From assembly GCF_036417845.1 (NCBI RefSeq), contig NC_089980.1:46622501-46686500 (forward strand): 64,000 bases of DNA. Reading direction: 5' to 3'. Source of the stretch: Apteryx mantelli (taxonomy: Eukaryota; Chordata; Aves; Apterygiformes; Apterygidae). The stretch's first letter is position 1. Every line of letters begins with the position of its first letter. The position numbers and the translations under genes are program-made. The notes beneath the pieces are model-generated. The model saw nothing but the letters and a program-made list of their open reading frames with translations, made no database searches and was not told where the DNA came from. Shown here one piece after another: positions 13,801 to 28,003 of this stretch.

Positions 13801-16800
13801 CTACTCTTACTACGAAATGAAAATTTGTCCAAAATAATCCTGTATCCTTAGTAAGTCTGTCACTTCATTTTTGCCCATCACCTCTCATCTGATATTTCAT
13901 GAATACGTTGAACATCACAGGTCAAGTAATTGATGCCTATAGGATATAGGCAGATAACTGTTGAATAATTTCAGTTGGATGATTTCAGTTATTAGAACTC
14001 CTGTACAATTACCATTTGTTCCTAGAGATTTGTTAATGTTTGCTTTATTGATCTGTTCTACAAACTTAATTTTAAACAATTTCTCCAACCTTAAGAAGAA
14101 ATTTTCTAGTGTGGGAATCTCCCTTAGCTATTGAATTACCTCAGTGTTCACAATCTACCTTTTTTCCCTTTTTTTCCCCTACTTTTTTTTGCTATGGCCT
14201 TATTTTACACCCTAATCATTTCTTGTACTGACAGACTTTCTGGCATCTTTTTCTTCTGCTGCTATGTTAGTGTTCATACTTTCAACAAACTTTTCCACAA
14301 AATCTTTTTTGGCATGTCTTATTATAGTTTTATGCTTAACTTGCCGGAACTTGTGTTCTTTTCTCGCTTCCTAATTTTGACAGTTTTTGAAGGATGTCTT
14401 TTGATAGTTCCTTTACCTCACTGCTTAACCATGCCAAATATTTCTGGCCCCTTTTATTTATAGGTAATACACTTTTGGTCCAAGTCTCTGCTTCAAAAAG
14501 TATCCTTATAGTTGATGATAAAGCAGACAACGCTCTGGACATAAGTCATGCACGATGAATGATTTTCTCAGTTCCACTGATAATCAGTCTGGCTTTCAGC
14601 AAGAAAGAAAGGTAAATATCTTTGTTCAGTTAAGTAGAGAATTGCCAAATAAATACAACTGAAAAATATCTGTTACCTGTATAACTGCCCCAGCCAAGTA
14701 ATGGAGCTACTGACCAGAAGAAAGCTGCTATCCAAATGAGAATCAGAGCCACTGTCATACTGCTGTTGCTGATACAATGACCTGGAATGGTATGGTTTAT
14801 TGAGAAAAGAATACTTAAGTCAGCCATATCTCTGCAGATGAAATCTAAACTCATTCTTATACCAACTGCTAATAAGGAAAATACAGTTATTTGAAAAAAT
14901 GCTAAGGTGAAAAATACGTAAAGCTTAAATTTGAAAGTATCTGTAAGGCTTATAAGTGTTCAAGACCATTACTGAACAGTGGAATTGAATGGCTAGTTAG
15001 AAGAAGACAAAATATGTTTGTTGAGCACTGCAGAATTATCAAATCCTATGTTGGTTTCATGTTTTGTAATTTTGTAAAAAAGTAGGAGACAATTATAAGT
15101 TAAGTTTTACACTAAAATAAACAAGATAAGTCTAAATTCACAGGATTTTCTTATTGACTCCAAAGTTTTCACTGTTAAAAAGGAGGGGAAAAAAAAAGAT
15201 GTTCAAACTGCATTATTTCTTCAGTACAATTGATTTAATTTGTCTTCCCGTTGCCATATATTGGGATTATTTTTCATCTAAACTGGAAATCTTCATACAG
15301 CCACCAAACTCTGTTTCTCAACACTTCTGTAAAGTTATCCTGAGCACTTGCTTAGATTTGCTTAAGAGGTAGATGTAAATTATGCACAGCCTCAGTGAAC
15401 ATGCGGTACAGCTTGCAAAAGAGAAGCCCATGTTTTACATATGGCTTCATAAGATGCAATGAATATGAGTTACAGAAAACATTATAGCCAAATTCTAACA
15501 GCTCCAACAGCAGGTTGTCTTGAAAATGAACTTCAACAAATATATCATTGCAACAAACTGCAGAAGAACTTCCTGTGGAAAAAGACATTCCTGCAGAAGT
15601 TCTTTTCACGGCTAATTAGAAAGAAAAATGCATATGATGCATCCAATGTATTTATGCATGCTTTATATTCAGATGTTGATAGTTTCCTGCTTGAAAGATG
15701 GTGCAAGCCAATCATAACAAAGACAAGAAAATTGATAATACATGATCTATGGATGGGTGTAGGAATTACTGCTGCCTGGAAGACTAGGGAGAATTCATGG
15801 AAGATGTAAGTAGAAAGGAGAGAGATAAAGTAAGGCTCCTAATGGAGATATAAGTTTTCAGCAAAACATGAGGTCCAAGATAAATGGTAAGGAAAGGTTA
15901 CTACTGATCTTATGAAAGGGAGTGTCTGGGATGAGTGTGTGATGTAAAGGTGCACAGAGGGAAAAAAGGTAGTTGGAGGCATGTTTATATTGGCTTGCTT
16001 ATGAAGGCTACACAGTTAGCAGAGTAAGGAACAGGAAACATGTAAAGGTTTTCAGATTAGATTTGAACAGTGAAACACTGATATGCCTTTAGAGAGGCAT
16101 TTATAGGAAAAGTAAAAAAACAAAAAACCAAAATTCAAAAAAACAGAAAGAGAACATTTAGTAAAAGGTTTTTAGCACTGGAGATAGTAAGGAACAGTGA
16201 CTGTCCAAGATATTCAGGTTGCAGATCAACAGGACATTAGAGAAGGAAGACATGTGAAGGAAAGGCTGTGATGAGAACGTCCCACAGACCTGGGAGGCAG
16301 GCAGGACACAGGGGCCATCTGAGCACACAGAACAAGGCTGTGTTCGGTTCTGGAAGCTGTGGGGGTAATTCTCACCTCCCTCTCCATGAACCTGTCTGCA
16401 GAGGGGAGACTGGAGAGGCTTGCTGGGATGTCAGACTGCACCATGCTGCAAAGCTTGGGGGACAGATCTGGAGGCTGAATGCTCCCAGTGCTGTCTAAAG
16501 TCCACAAGGCCTGCTCTGAGCAAACCTCACCAAAACAGCACTGAGAATGAAAATGTCTGCGTGGAGGGCAGCCTTCCAAACCAGGGTTATCATCAATGAC
16601 TGGAAACTCTCTCAACATTATTTCATAGATTAGACTTGTTGCTTTACAAAGCGGTCCCACTGAAGATGTGTGTATCACTTAAGAGTTGTTTAAGTTGTAT
16701 TTTGAGTAATACAGAGGACCAGTTAGTTAGGACCTGTGATATCTCTGGCACTAGGGTGAATTTTACCCAGGGTGACCAAAGTGTACTGTTATCAGTTTGG

Positions 16801-17078
16801 CTCTTACTTGGGTTAACTCTCAAGAGGTCTATTCAAACATGTTTCTAACAGACATGAATGGGTTACATTATGGTTTCCAATGCATCTAATTTATATTCAA
16901 TAAATCCACTGACTGAATGGAGTACAGATTTACACCACAGTAAGTGAAGGCAGAATTAGACCTGCCTTTATTCCTTACCTCTCTCAGGATGGCAGCCTTT
17001 TATGTAGCAAGTCACACTGATTACTGTAAGGGTATTAATGCTAGCCAGGCCAAAGAGAAGTGTCAGGAATCCATCAAC

Positions 17079-17114
<36 letters not shown>

Positions 17115-20100
17115 GTAGTGCAGGAGGTTCTCTTACTGCAGGGTACCAAAGGTGAAAAGACCTACAGGGTTTGCCCCTGTCATTTTCATATTAATGCTCT
17201 TGAAAATTGTTCCAGAAACCAAACTAGCAGGGAAATATAAAATATCAGAAGAAGTTATCTTCTATAGGATCACTGAGCAAGAAAATGTTCAAAAATTAGA
17301 GAAGTGCTCTGTCATGTACATAAAATAAGCAAACATACCCTCAAGTATATGCTTTCCAAAAACGATTTGCCAAGTGAAGGAGAAAAAGGATGAAATGAAA
17401 ACAAGTAAAACCTTGAATAGGCAAAAAGGGACTGGATGCAGCCAGCCATTTTAGGCAGAGCAGATATGCAAACTGAACCCATAAATTTTTAAGCCAAAGT
17501 AGGAAGAATGTAGGAGGTAATGGGCTTGGCTGAGTGGGGGGGGGGGGTGGGAAACAAAAAAGCCCCACAATTAAATTAAACCATCCAAAGCTAAACCAGC
17601 CAAAAAGATTGACTCTGAAAGGATGTTGGTGTTGTTGATTGCATGCTGTTTGTTAAGCCCTCATTCTCATCTCTGACTCATACAGGCAGAGCCTTATGGC
17701 TGTGTAGACTCCTTTTGACGTCAGCATCTCAGCAGTCTATGCACAGAGCAGTTACAATTCTGCTAGCTTCATTTCTGGGTATAGGAATGAATTTGCTGCT
17801 GAATGTAGTGAAGATGGACTTAGCCATCTGCTAGGGAACACTATAGGGCTGGGAAATGATCCAGGCAACGCTTTGAAGGCAGTCTTATTTTTGAAAGCTT
17901 GGAATCATATGCCAAACCAGCAAGAGCTGAGGATCACTTGGAGGTGCCAGTTTTACATTGAGTGAGGTAGGAACATTGAACAAGTGTCACTGGACTGTAA
18001 CTTGGTATTCAAGTAGTAAAATTATCAGAGGAAAGCCACATCATTATTCTAAGGGAACAAACTCGGTCTTTGTGAATGGACATAACTCCTATGGAATTCA
18101 ATTTATTCCAGAGCTGAATCTGGGGCTTTAATACAGGCTTAAAGCTGAGTCCATGGTGGATTGTATAAATTAAATTGGGTGAAGGGTTAGGAAAGGGCAA
18201 CTTTATCATTTCTTCCACTGGTGTTTTTTTGTTGCCACCAGTGCCCTTACATTGCCTCTATATACTTTTTAATGATGACTTTTACAGACCCATGGCATTT
18301 TAAAAGCATGCACGATGTGCTACTACAACAGTCTAAATCCAGTCTAAATCTAAATCTGTGCTCCATTTACAATCAGCTCATACTTGCTGTATAACTGTTA
18401 CCACGTTTTCATCAGAAACCTTCATCCCTGGACGTCTCAACTGCTTACTACAAGCTGCACTTGGCTGAATTTGGCCAATTGTTGGCTTTTGGGATTAGTG
18501 AAATACCTAGAAACACAAATGTGCTCTGCATTTCATTACCTTATAGATGCAAACATCTGCCACTTCTCTGCGTGCTCTAATTGTACTTCACAAATTCAGA
18601 AAACAGCATGGTCAAGGACTACTGAGTAACCACACAGCATAAGATTAAACAATTGCATTAGTTGCTAGGTTAGAGAGGAAGTAGTGTTTCAGCAATGATG
18701 TAAAGAAACATGCTGAAATTAAGCTTAAAGAGCTGTGAGATTTGATACTAAAGTACTAAGACAAACTTCTTAGTGTGTATCAGTTAGCCCCTTCATGCTG
18801 AAACTTGTTTGTTTTTTTTTTTACTGAAATATGTTTATGTATGTTTTGTCACCTGCAGCTGTGAGCACTGTTCTTCCATTCCCGCTTTCCTACTGTGAGA
18901 ACAAAGAGAGACAATTATCTTAAATTATCAATTCAAATAGGCCTCGAGCACACGTACAAAGGGAGGAAAGGAGGTCTCGAAATACACTCTTGCCCATTAT
19001 CGTTTAAGAAGGCTGTGTCACCACAACAAAGAACAAACCAAAATGTTTTTTTAGATTGGTGGTCTGCTAAAAAATGCAGTTTTACCTAAATCAACATATT
19101 TCATAGGACTGAGCCATTGACAGTGCACTGTGCAATTTTCATAATATTTCATAACAGAGCATTTCAGCCTGTCAAAATACTTTTGCTGCTGCTTGCGTGG
19201 GGACTATCCTTCAGAGATCTGGCCAAGACCACACAATTAATATGTGGCTAAAGTGGCAAGAGTCTCCCAGGTGACAGCTGTGCTAACCACAGACTGTGAC
19301 TGAGGAACAGGTGACAGAGTCAAACGTCAAGGAGGGGGAGAGAACAGTCAGGATGATAAAAGTGCAGTGATGAAATGAAAAAAGGAGATATAGGAGTGAA
19401 GCTGCCAAGCAGTCCCCTGCAGGAAGCCGTCCCATTGGGAACACTAAAGCAAGAGAGGGCATCCAACAGGGAGAAGTGCTGCACGGGGAGCAGCATCCTC
19501 AAACAGGTATTTTCCCTGCCAAATTTCTGCAAATCTACTGGTGAAGAGTTAGCACTTGAGCCAACTCTTAAAACCTACGCCATTTCTGAGAAAGTCAATC
19601 AGTTTCTCAAACATTTTTATACTGGTGTTACTTCAGAAGAAAAAGAAGGATCTTACTCTAGCTGTAGCTAGCCTACTCTAAGCATATACAAATGGGTATG
19701 GAAGAAAGACCTCTGCTATTCTTTGTTCTTAGAAAGGCAACACTGATTATAGCTAGCAACTAAAGCAGCTCCTTAGTATTCAAAGTAGTTATCAACAGCA
19801 TAATTGGCATAGTACCAATTTCTGTAGCCAGAGATACTAATATATGTCAGTAACAATGAATTAAGATATTCTCATTTTTCTGCAAGTTTAAAAATATATG
19901 GAATGTCAACCAGGGAAATACTAGAATACCAGATAACCTTTCATGCTGATGCTTTTCCTCTTCCCCAGGTCTGTTTTTCCTTTCTTTTATTCTACCACCA
20001 GCCAGCTCCTTCCTTCCACAGTCATAACTTATTTGAGGATCTTACTCCCACTGCAGCACTCCCCTGTTAGATGCCCTTCCATTTTTGTGTAATGCAATGT

Positions 20101-23100
20101 TGTCCTTCCTATTATTGAATATGATCAAATAACAGCAGTGCTTATAGGTAATAATGAATTCTGATACAAACAGGAAGTTGATCTTATGGTAATTTTGATC
20201 CACTAGCCTTTTTTTTTTTAAACTCATTGAGAAAGATAGTAGATTAGCAGTTTTAAAAGCTTTTCTCTCAGTGCTATATCAATATTGCTCCCTTGGCTGT
20301 ACAGATATTCACAGAACTTGCTCATTATCGTTATTGCTCTTTGAAGCTAAGACACGAATTGAAGACTGTTTATTCTTTGTACTTCTTGTGCCTTGTTTTA
20401 AATCTCATTAATGTTCTTGATATTTTATTTACAACCCACAATAAGTAAAGCTGCTACTGCATGCAGATTAGTTTTTTAAGGTTTGCTTCAAACACACTGA
20501 AAACCAGGAATTCCCTTTGCACCAATAAACTTTTAGCTATGAGCTTGGATGTGACCTGGTTTTATTACTTTTATACTCATGTATCCCTTCTGACTTCATA
20601 AGGGTTGTCTTCATCTAAAGTAGATGGAGTAAAATACAGTCTATTCTTGGATTAATCAAGGTTTAATGGTGTAAAAGCATATTACTAAAGTAGCTATTAC
20701 ATTTCAATTTAGGCTGAAACGCTAATCTCACCAGCCAGAAAGGCTGCATCATTCCCTCCTCTGGCAATACAATACAAAACAGACACTGGTGAATCTGTTG
20801 CAATTTCCTGAAGTGCATTTGCTTCCCTTCTGAACCACAATGTTTTGTCTTTCTTCTTTATTAAATATAAGATAATGAGTATGTAAAGAAAAAGATAAAC
20901 TTTAATAGGGATTATTTTTCTATTGCATGCATTGAAACTTATCACAATAAACTTGCTCAAAATAATTTTATGAATACAAATCAAAATTTTCATGATCATA
21001 ATATAAAGAGATAATGGTAATAAACCTCATTATACCCCAAATACAAGAAAACACCTAATCAATCTTTACAGAATCCACTTGGAAAAAAAATAGGTAGGAA
21101 CTTTAGACAATAGCATTTTTTAAATTTAACAAATTCTAAAAGTTTGCAATAAGTAAGTGAGAAAATATTTGAATCAAATCTAATCACAGCATTGTTCTCC
21201 TGTTTCTCCAATACCTCAGTAAAATGTCAACTAGACAATTTTACTATATTTAAACTCTTCTGTCACATGGGAAAACTGCCAAGGGACACGAGCAAAATCA
21301 GTCTTCATGGTAGACTACTCAAAATTCACAATGTATAGTATTCCTAAAGCACTAAAAATAGTTTCTTAAAATTTACTATAATATAGGAAGTAAAATAGAA
21401 TTATGATCTGCTACAGTTTCCACAATGCCTTTCATTCATGCCAGATTGCTGTGCTGAGCGGTTGCATTCTGCCCTTTTAAAATGTCTGAGCCGACTTCAA
21501 GGATAGCCCCGTTTAGAGGTCATCGTATTAATCCAATCCATTATGGGTCCCTGACACAAACAGCACTTAATTTACTAAAAAACAATGAGAAATGATACGC
21601 TATATGATTAGAGAGTTTAAACCATTAAGTGAGAACATCAGACACTCAGTATTTTTCATTCACCAAATGATTAGACCTTTCTGTTGATTGCATATATAGA
21701 AAAATATTTTAAATATAGGAAAAATATTTAATGGAATATTTAGGCTATACAGTTAGGTGTTCAGATATACAGTTATACTACACAGTCAAATGTACAGTTA
21801 GTGCCAGCTATTCACATAAGTAGTAGCTAATGTATATCAGATTTTGGCCTTAGTAATGTTAGTGAATCCAGAATAAGGCCACTTGCTTGCATGAAGTTAT
21901 CTTAGGTTTGTATACTGGCTTAATCAAATGAGATTCAAAGTTCATTTAATTTGGGCTGGATTTTAGCTATTAGTTGTAGCCCTCTCATGTCATGATTTAT
22001 ACTCATAGTAGTATATACCCCTATAAATGAGTACAGTTAAGTCAGTTCCAGAACATAACAATCACACCAAGTCTAAATGCATGCCCTTTAACAAACAGAC
22101 AGAAATTTCTTCCAGAATTTCCTCTCAGAATCTCATCATGTGACAACCCCATTGCAAGCATCATACTTCCACATGCTCATGAGCACTGGACTCATGTTGT
22201 GTGACCATGACAGGTTTCCTGCCTCCCCCATCAAACCATAAAGAATGAAGGAGGTGGGAGGAGAGGAAGCCACCAACGATGTAGCTCATACCACCTAAAT
22301 CCAGATACAACTTCAGCTTAAATGCTTTATTAGCTCCTCTCCACTTCAGTGATATTATGACCAGGCCTGCTTGTTTACTGTTAGCACCACTATTAAAAAT
22401 AAATAAATAGATAAATAGCTACATAGATAAAAGGCGTATTCAGCCTCCTGAGTCACCCAGCTCATCTTTATGTTTCCATGGAAAGCAAAGCCGGCTTTGT
22501 GGACATGGTGATCTAACCCCAATAACTGGGATCCTTTAATGTCAGAGTAAGTCCCAGTTTTATTTTCAAAGTAAAGTACTAGCTTTTCCTTTTCAGAATG
22601 TCACAGTAAATGGTTCTGTAGTCTTATAAACCTCTCCAGGGAAGAAGGGGTCATGCAGACTGTTCATGGGCTCTGTGAAATAGCCTGGAGATTACAACTG
22701 ACCCTCCAAGGTCTCCAAAGTACAATTGTCTGTGCTGTTTCCCAGCAAGAGGGAATCTGCTTATATAGTCACACCATCAGGTTAATACAAGGTCATTTCT
22801 GACTGCTGGCTGAATGCCTACCAGTGAAGTTATTCTTCTGCTCACAAAGCCCTTAGGCAAAAGGCAGGGCAGGTTAGCTATGGCGCCAGTTCAGCTCTCA
22901 ATGGCCAAGACTAGACCATGCTATGTGCAAGTCTGGAAAAGCACCTTTGCTACTTGGAGCTCTCCTGATACGTTGATACTCTTGGCTCCTCTAGATCCCT
23001 TACTCAAATAACTGGAGAAAAAGAAAACAACTGAAAGAGCCCAAGAAAATGCTTATAATCCTAAAATGGGTAAGGGCTGTAAGGGTCTTCATAGCACATG

Positions 23101-25124
23101 CTGTATATGATAGAACCTGATAACTCCTAACAGGAGAGTCACACTCATTGCCAAGGTGTCTTAGTAGCCCAGGGAAAGCCCGAAATGAAAGTACAAAAGA
23201 TAAAGATTAGTCTTGGCCTTAAAGAGCTATCACAAAAGCCACCTGGTGCAACTTCACCCTTTCTCAAGGGACAGTTGTGTGGAAATTAAGTGCCAAATAT
23301 TGGATGCCATGTCATATAAAGCCCATTGCAAGCAATGGGCATCTTATCATTGCTTCAGTCAGCACCAAGTCTGTCTCAGAACCTGAGCAGGAATCACTTC
23401 CTACACATTAGAAGTATACTGATTTAATAGTATATATGTTCATGAAATAGAAGATAAGTAAACATGAGGCAAAAATATTTAGGATACTCATAGACATTAT
23501 CCTAATAATTTTTGTGTTTCATATGAAATTTTGGTAAAAGTGAGTGAGAACATGGCATACAGGCAGGAACTAGAAGGACATGATTGTCAGTTCAGTCCTG
23601 TGGTGAGAAGATCTAGAATGATGAAGATAAGTGATGAGCAGCAGTTTTTGAGAAGACATCTCTTTGAAACCCTCATCAGCATCAGAAGGATGAGGAAGAC
23701 TATCATTTTTCACATACGGAAGTGGAAACAAAGAAAGAATGTTTCAAAGCCCTCAGAGAGGAAAAGCTAGTGCAAGGATTCAAATTTAGGCTTTGGAAAT
23801 TCCCAACTCTGTGCAGTCACTACCAGACAATAAATGCCCTTCCCAGGGCATTTACACAGTACTTAGGTGGCATGGGAGGGGCTACATCCAACTTGCTAAA
23901 CAACCAAACAGAGAGTTTGAGTATTCACAATTTTTCAAGTACCAAATACATAACTTCCCTAATTTGTCACAATAGGCTGCAGAAATAATCATTTACAAAA
24001 AAAGAGAGAGAATTCATAGTTAACGAAAACTGGCATAACTTCCCTGCAGTCACATTAGTTACACTAAAATGATCTTCTGTGTTGCTAATGATTCTGTCTG
24101 TGCAAAAGCACAGCTTTTTCCCCCTTCCATGCAGATGAAGTATTTTTCTCATTAAAATTTAGCTCAAAGATGTCTACATGATTTGCTTTTACCTCTTTGA
24201 CTGTGATGAGCACACTTTTTAAATTACATCAAGATGGACCACAATTAAATAAATAGGAAAGACTCTTGACTCAGTTTGCATTTTTCTTTTCAGTATTCAA
24301 ATCTCATTTGTGAAAGGAAACAAGAATGAGGACACATTCTGGTATCCACAGCATTTCAGATATAAAAATCATCCAGAAAAACATATCTGAGAGAAGAAGA
24401 TTTGTGTAGCACAGTGGGCAAAGAAAAGGGCACCTTTTTTTTGACTTTGCTTTATAGATCAGTCTCTGTATCTGCCTTTTCACAGCCGCCAGGGTGTTAA
24501 AGTGAGCTGAATACGTAGCTAATGTTACACAGCTTTTCTTCAACACCTTTAACACCTGTTTTATCTGTTAATGCTCTTAGTGCTAGTTCCATGATTTGAC
24601 TTTGGGTTATTTTCATCTTACCAAAATGTCAGAAACGATAAGCTATATATAAGTAAAATTCCAGGAATATTATACCACAATACTGTGCTGAGATATGCAA
24701 TAACTATTTCTCAGTCCCTTTTTACATTTGGTTTAATCTGTTTAGCTCTTTAATTTCTTTTGTTCAATTTCTACAGCTCATAGGTAGATAGCTGACCATT
24801 TTGCAGCTAAGTAGACATTAGAACAGATTCCTGTACTATTATGATTTTGAAAAAAGGTCTGTTTTCCTCTGTCCCAACTTCAGTCCTAGAATTACAGTCC
24901 TGGATGATGGGATATACAGTGATGTTGTGAGATTTTTACACACCAAGCAGGGTTGAGCTAGCTCAGTCTTTGGACCAGAAACCTCCACCAATGTTAGTCT
25001 GCTGCAGAAAGCAGTACTGAGGATTAAGGTACTTGTGTTTTTGCTCCATTGTGCACAAATGCTAGTGAACTCAAGGTGTGTCTATGCAGATGGTTCCCTG
25101 GAGAGAGAGAGAGGGAGAGAGAGA

Positions 25125-25165
<41 letters not shown>

Positions 25166-27972
25166 GGAGGGAGAAAAACATGGAGGAATAGTGATACGAG
25201 TGCTGTCTTGTTGGCAAGAACAGTAATGGGACCCATCACTACCTCTCCCTGTAGCCAGCTGGGAGAGAGAGAGGGAAGGAGAAAACCCTCACCCACCTCG
25301 ACAGGCGTTGCTAGGGACGAAGATGAATGTGTCATGGCTTTGTCTAGGTTTTATGATCAAGAGCTCTGTGGTAAATAGGGTAGGCATATGGACAGCTGAT
25401 GGGGAGAATGAGAGGGAGAGATGGTGGGGGAGAGACATGCAAAGGCTACTTCTTACATATGGAATGAATTAAAAGTGGGATGATTTGGTGAAGGGAAAAA
25501 TGAGTGGATGAATGGAGTAAGGTAGATGAGTGGTTGTACTGGAGGATGTTTGATGAACAATGCAACAGAGACAGTGGGATGCAGTGATGCTGTTTACCTG
25601 TTTTCTTCAGCAATCTCCCAAATACCAGCAGCTGAAAGGAAGCCCATGAGCTTCCATTTTGGTCCTTTCCATCTGCCATTGCCTTAATCACCCAGTCACA
25701 TTGACTGCTGAGCTACCACTGCTCAGTCATCTCACCCAGATCATGAAGAAATATTATACCACATATATAAACTCTGTCTTGGCTTTTATAAACACACAAC
25801 ATCACAGACTGAGTCAACAGAGCTGATAGTCTAGCTAATTCTCCCTTTCTTCAAACACAGGGATCTAGCGAGCAAAATGAAAGAATTAGAAAGGCAGAGC
25901 AAAAAGATTAGAAAGATAGTTAAAAATATCCACAGTGAATGACCAGGCTTTCATGTATTTTTTTCACACAGCAGGCTAACCATGCATTTTTATATCCACA
26001 TGTTTTCCCTGCTATTTTGCTGTGCTGCTATAAGGTGTGGTAGGCATCTGGATCCCGTGGGAGTCCTACACCATACAAGGAATCAAGGTGTTCTCAGGTA
26101 ATTTCTGTACAAACCACATCTTAGTAAGTCAAATGTTTCAGGAACTCATCCTCCTCTCTTTAGACATAAAAGACTCTTCTGGCAACTAAAGGGTTAATAA
26201 TATGGAGAAAAAAAAAAAAACAAAAACAGAAATGGCCTTCATGCAAGATTTTCAGAACAGGTGGCTTAGTAGGTAGCCACTGATTCTGAAGTGAGACTTC
26301 TAAATATAAATGAACTGCTTTGTAGGGTACTGATCGCTAATAAAACCTGTTGAGTACAATGGAAACTGTAAGCATTAGACACGACACACAATCAGACCAC
26401 TGTTTTATAAGACTCAACAGAGCTTTAAGGACCTGCTACTAGCCCATTTCATTTGAAAATGTTGGCATTAATGCATTTTTAGAGGATTTAAGTAGCTGGG
26501 AAAAAAGGACATATGTAAACCATATATAATCATACATCTCTTGTCAACTACCAGCAAAAGTTCTGTCAGATCCAACGTCATTTTTTTTATTTCCTCATAA
26601 ATTCAAAATATATTACTGAGTGATGAGCACTAAAATGAAGGCTCACTTTTCATATCAGACTCTATAACATTATCATTAAACATCCAGTTAAGACATACAA
26701 AGCCCTGCCAAGGTTCTGTTCCCGAGAGAAATTAACAGGATTTGAGATTTCAGATCTCTGTGGGGTTTTTTGAAAATCTCATGTTAGACTGTTGGAAAGG
26801 ACAAAAATACCTGGTTAAACACTGGAGTAAAAGGTAAAATACCATAATAGCAATGAAAATAATGGGAGGGAAAAATAATTAATTTTTAAAATAGGAGTTT
26901 CACATTAGGCCACATCAAGTTTTAATTTTTTAGAATGAGATTAAATTCTAAGTACTACATTATTTATAGTCACAAATACTCATAATCTAGGAGTATGCTA
27001 CACTGAAGGATCAATTCTTTTTGTTTATTGCAGTATTGTTAAAGCACGGCTATTGGACATCCAGCTTTTCTGAGAGATCTAAATTTGTCTGGGATTTAGC
27101 TGGCAACTTCATCAGCTACAGCACCACAATTCAAAAAAGGCTGTTAGGGAGCTAGAAATCCCAGGGATTTCCGCAGGTCACATACTCCTCAATGCATGCA
27201 CAGTAGACATGGTACCTCTAGAAGATTTTGGACTTTCTGGCCATCCAGCACCCTTTTAGGATGCACACATGCCACAGGTCTGGTGCTTGAGAAAGAGTCA
27301 GACAAACCGTGCACAAGTGAATTTACGATAACAAAGTGCACACAGTTAAACAATAAGTCCGTGCAATGTTGTGCTCACTACATTGCCAAGTGTGTCTGTC
27401 CAGGATACACCAGATGAATATGGAAGCAGTGTATAAAGCACTGAAACGTTAAGAGTGCAGGACTCAAAACTGGGTCTCCTCACTGCTGCATAAGAACCCA
27501 GCCACTGGGTGAGACAGTCATCTCTCTCCAGCTCCCCTCGGTTGCTCAGAGAATACTTAATTATTCTACAAAAGCAGAACAGCTTCAGCAAAAGAGGATG
27601 AAAGCCCCTCCTTCCAGAATGGCCCTTGGTGGGATGGTTAGGGCAGGCTGCTGGGAGAGAGCCGGTGTGGGTTGAACCCCCTCAGGCAAGCTATGTAACT
27701 GAAATGTGGTGCTCACTAAGCTAATAGATAAAAGTTGAACACTTTGTTCTTGTTCCTGAGGCTGCTTCTGTGCAGAGCCTGACCTGTTAGGATGCTCTGA
27801 CAACACCCGGCTCGCCAGATGGACAGAGGAACACCTACACTGAAAGAGCTTTAAAGTAAGGTAAGTGTGTCTGTGATAGTAACACTAGCAAGTACGTCTG
27901 TGACAATACAGTGACCTGGAGATATCTACTTCATAACCCTTCGCTCACACTTGGCACACATCTTTACATCTT

Positions 27973-28003
<31 letters not shown>

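Larger units (their letters stand above)
10158..14676 (-). other. Opsin intron between TM4 and TM5 exons
   Basis: A 4.5-kb intron holding a 33-base poly-A run, an unidentified coding-like stretch near 11.66-12.08 kb, the ~160-bp tandem array and a LINE fossil. It is the most repeat-rich part of the locus. Confidence 0.8.

Noticed and set aside
16226..16678. 150-codon minus-strand open frame in the opsin intron
   Set aside because: No domain, no splice connection in frame with neighbouring exons, composition like random GC-rich sequence.
25035..25378. Arg/Glu-rich open frames
   Set aside because: Produced by the GA microsatellite.
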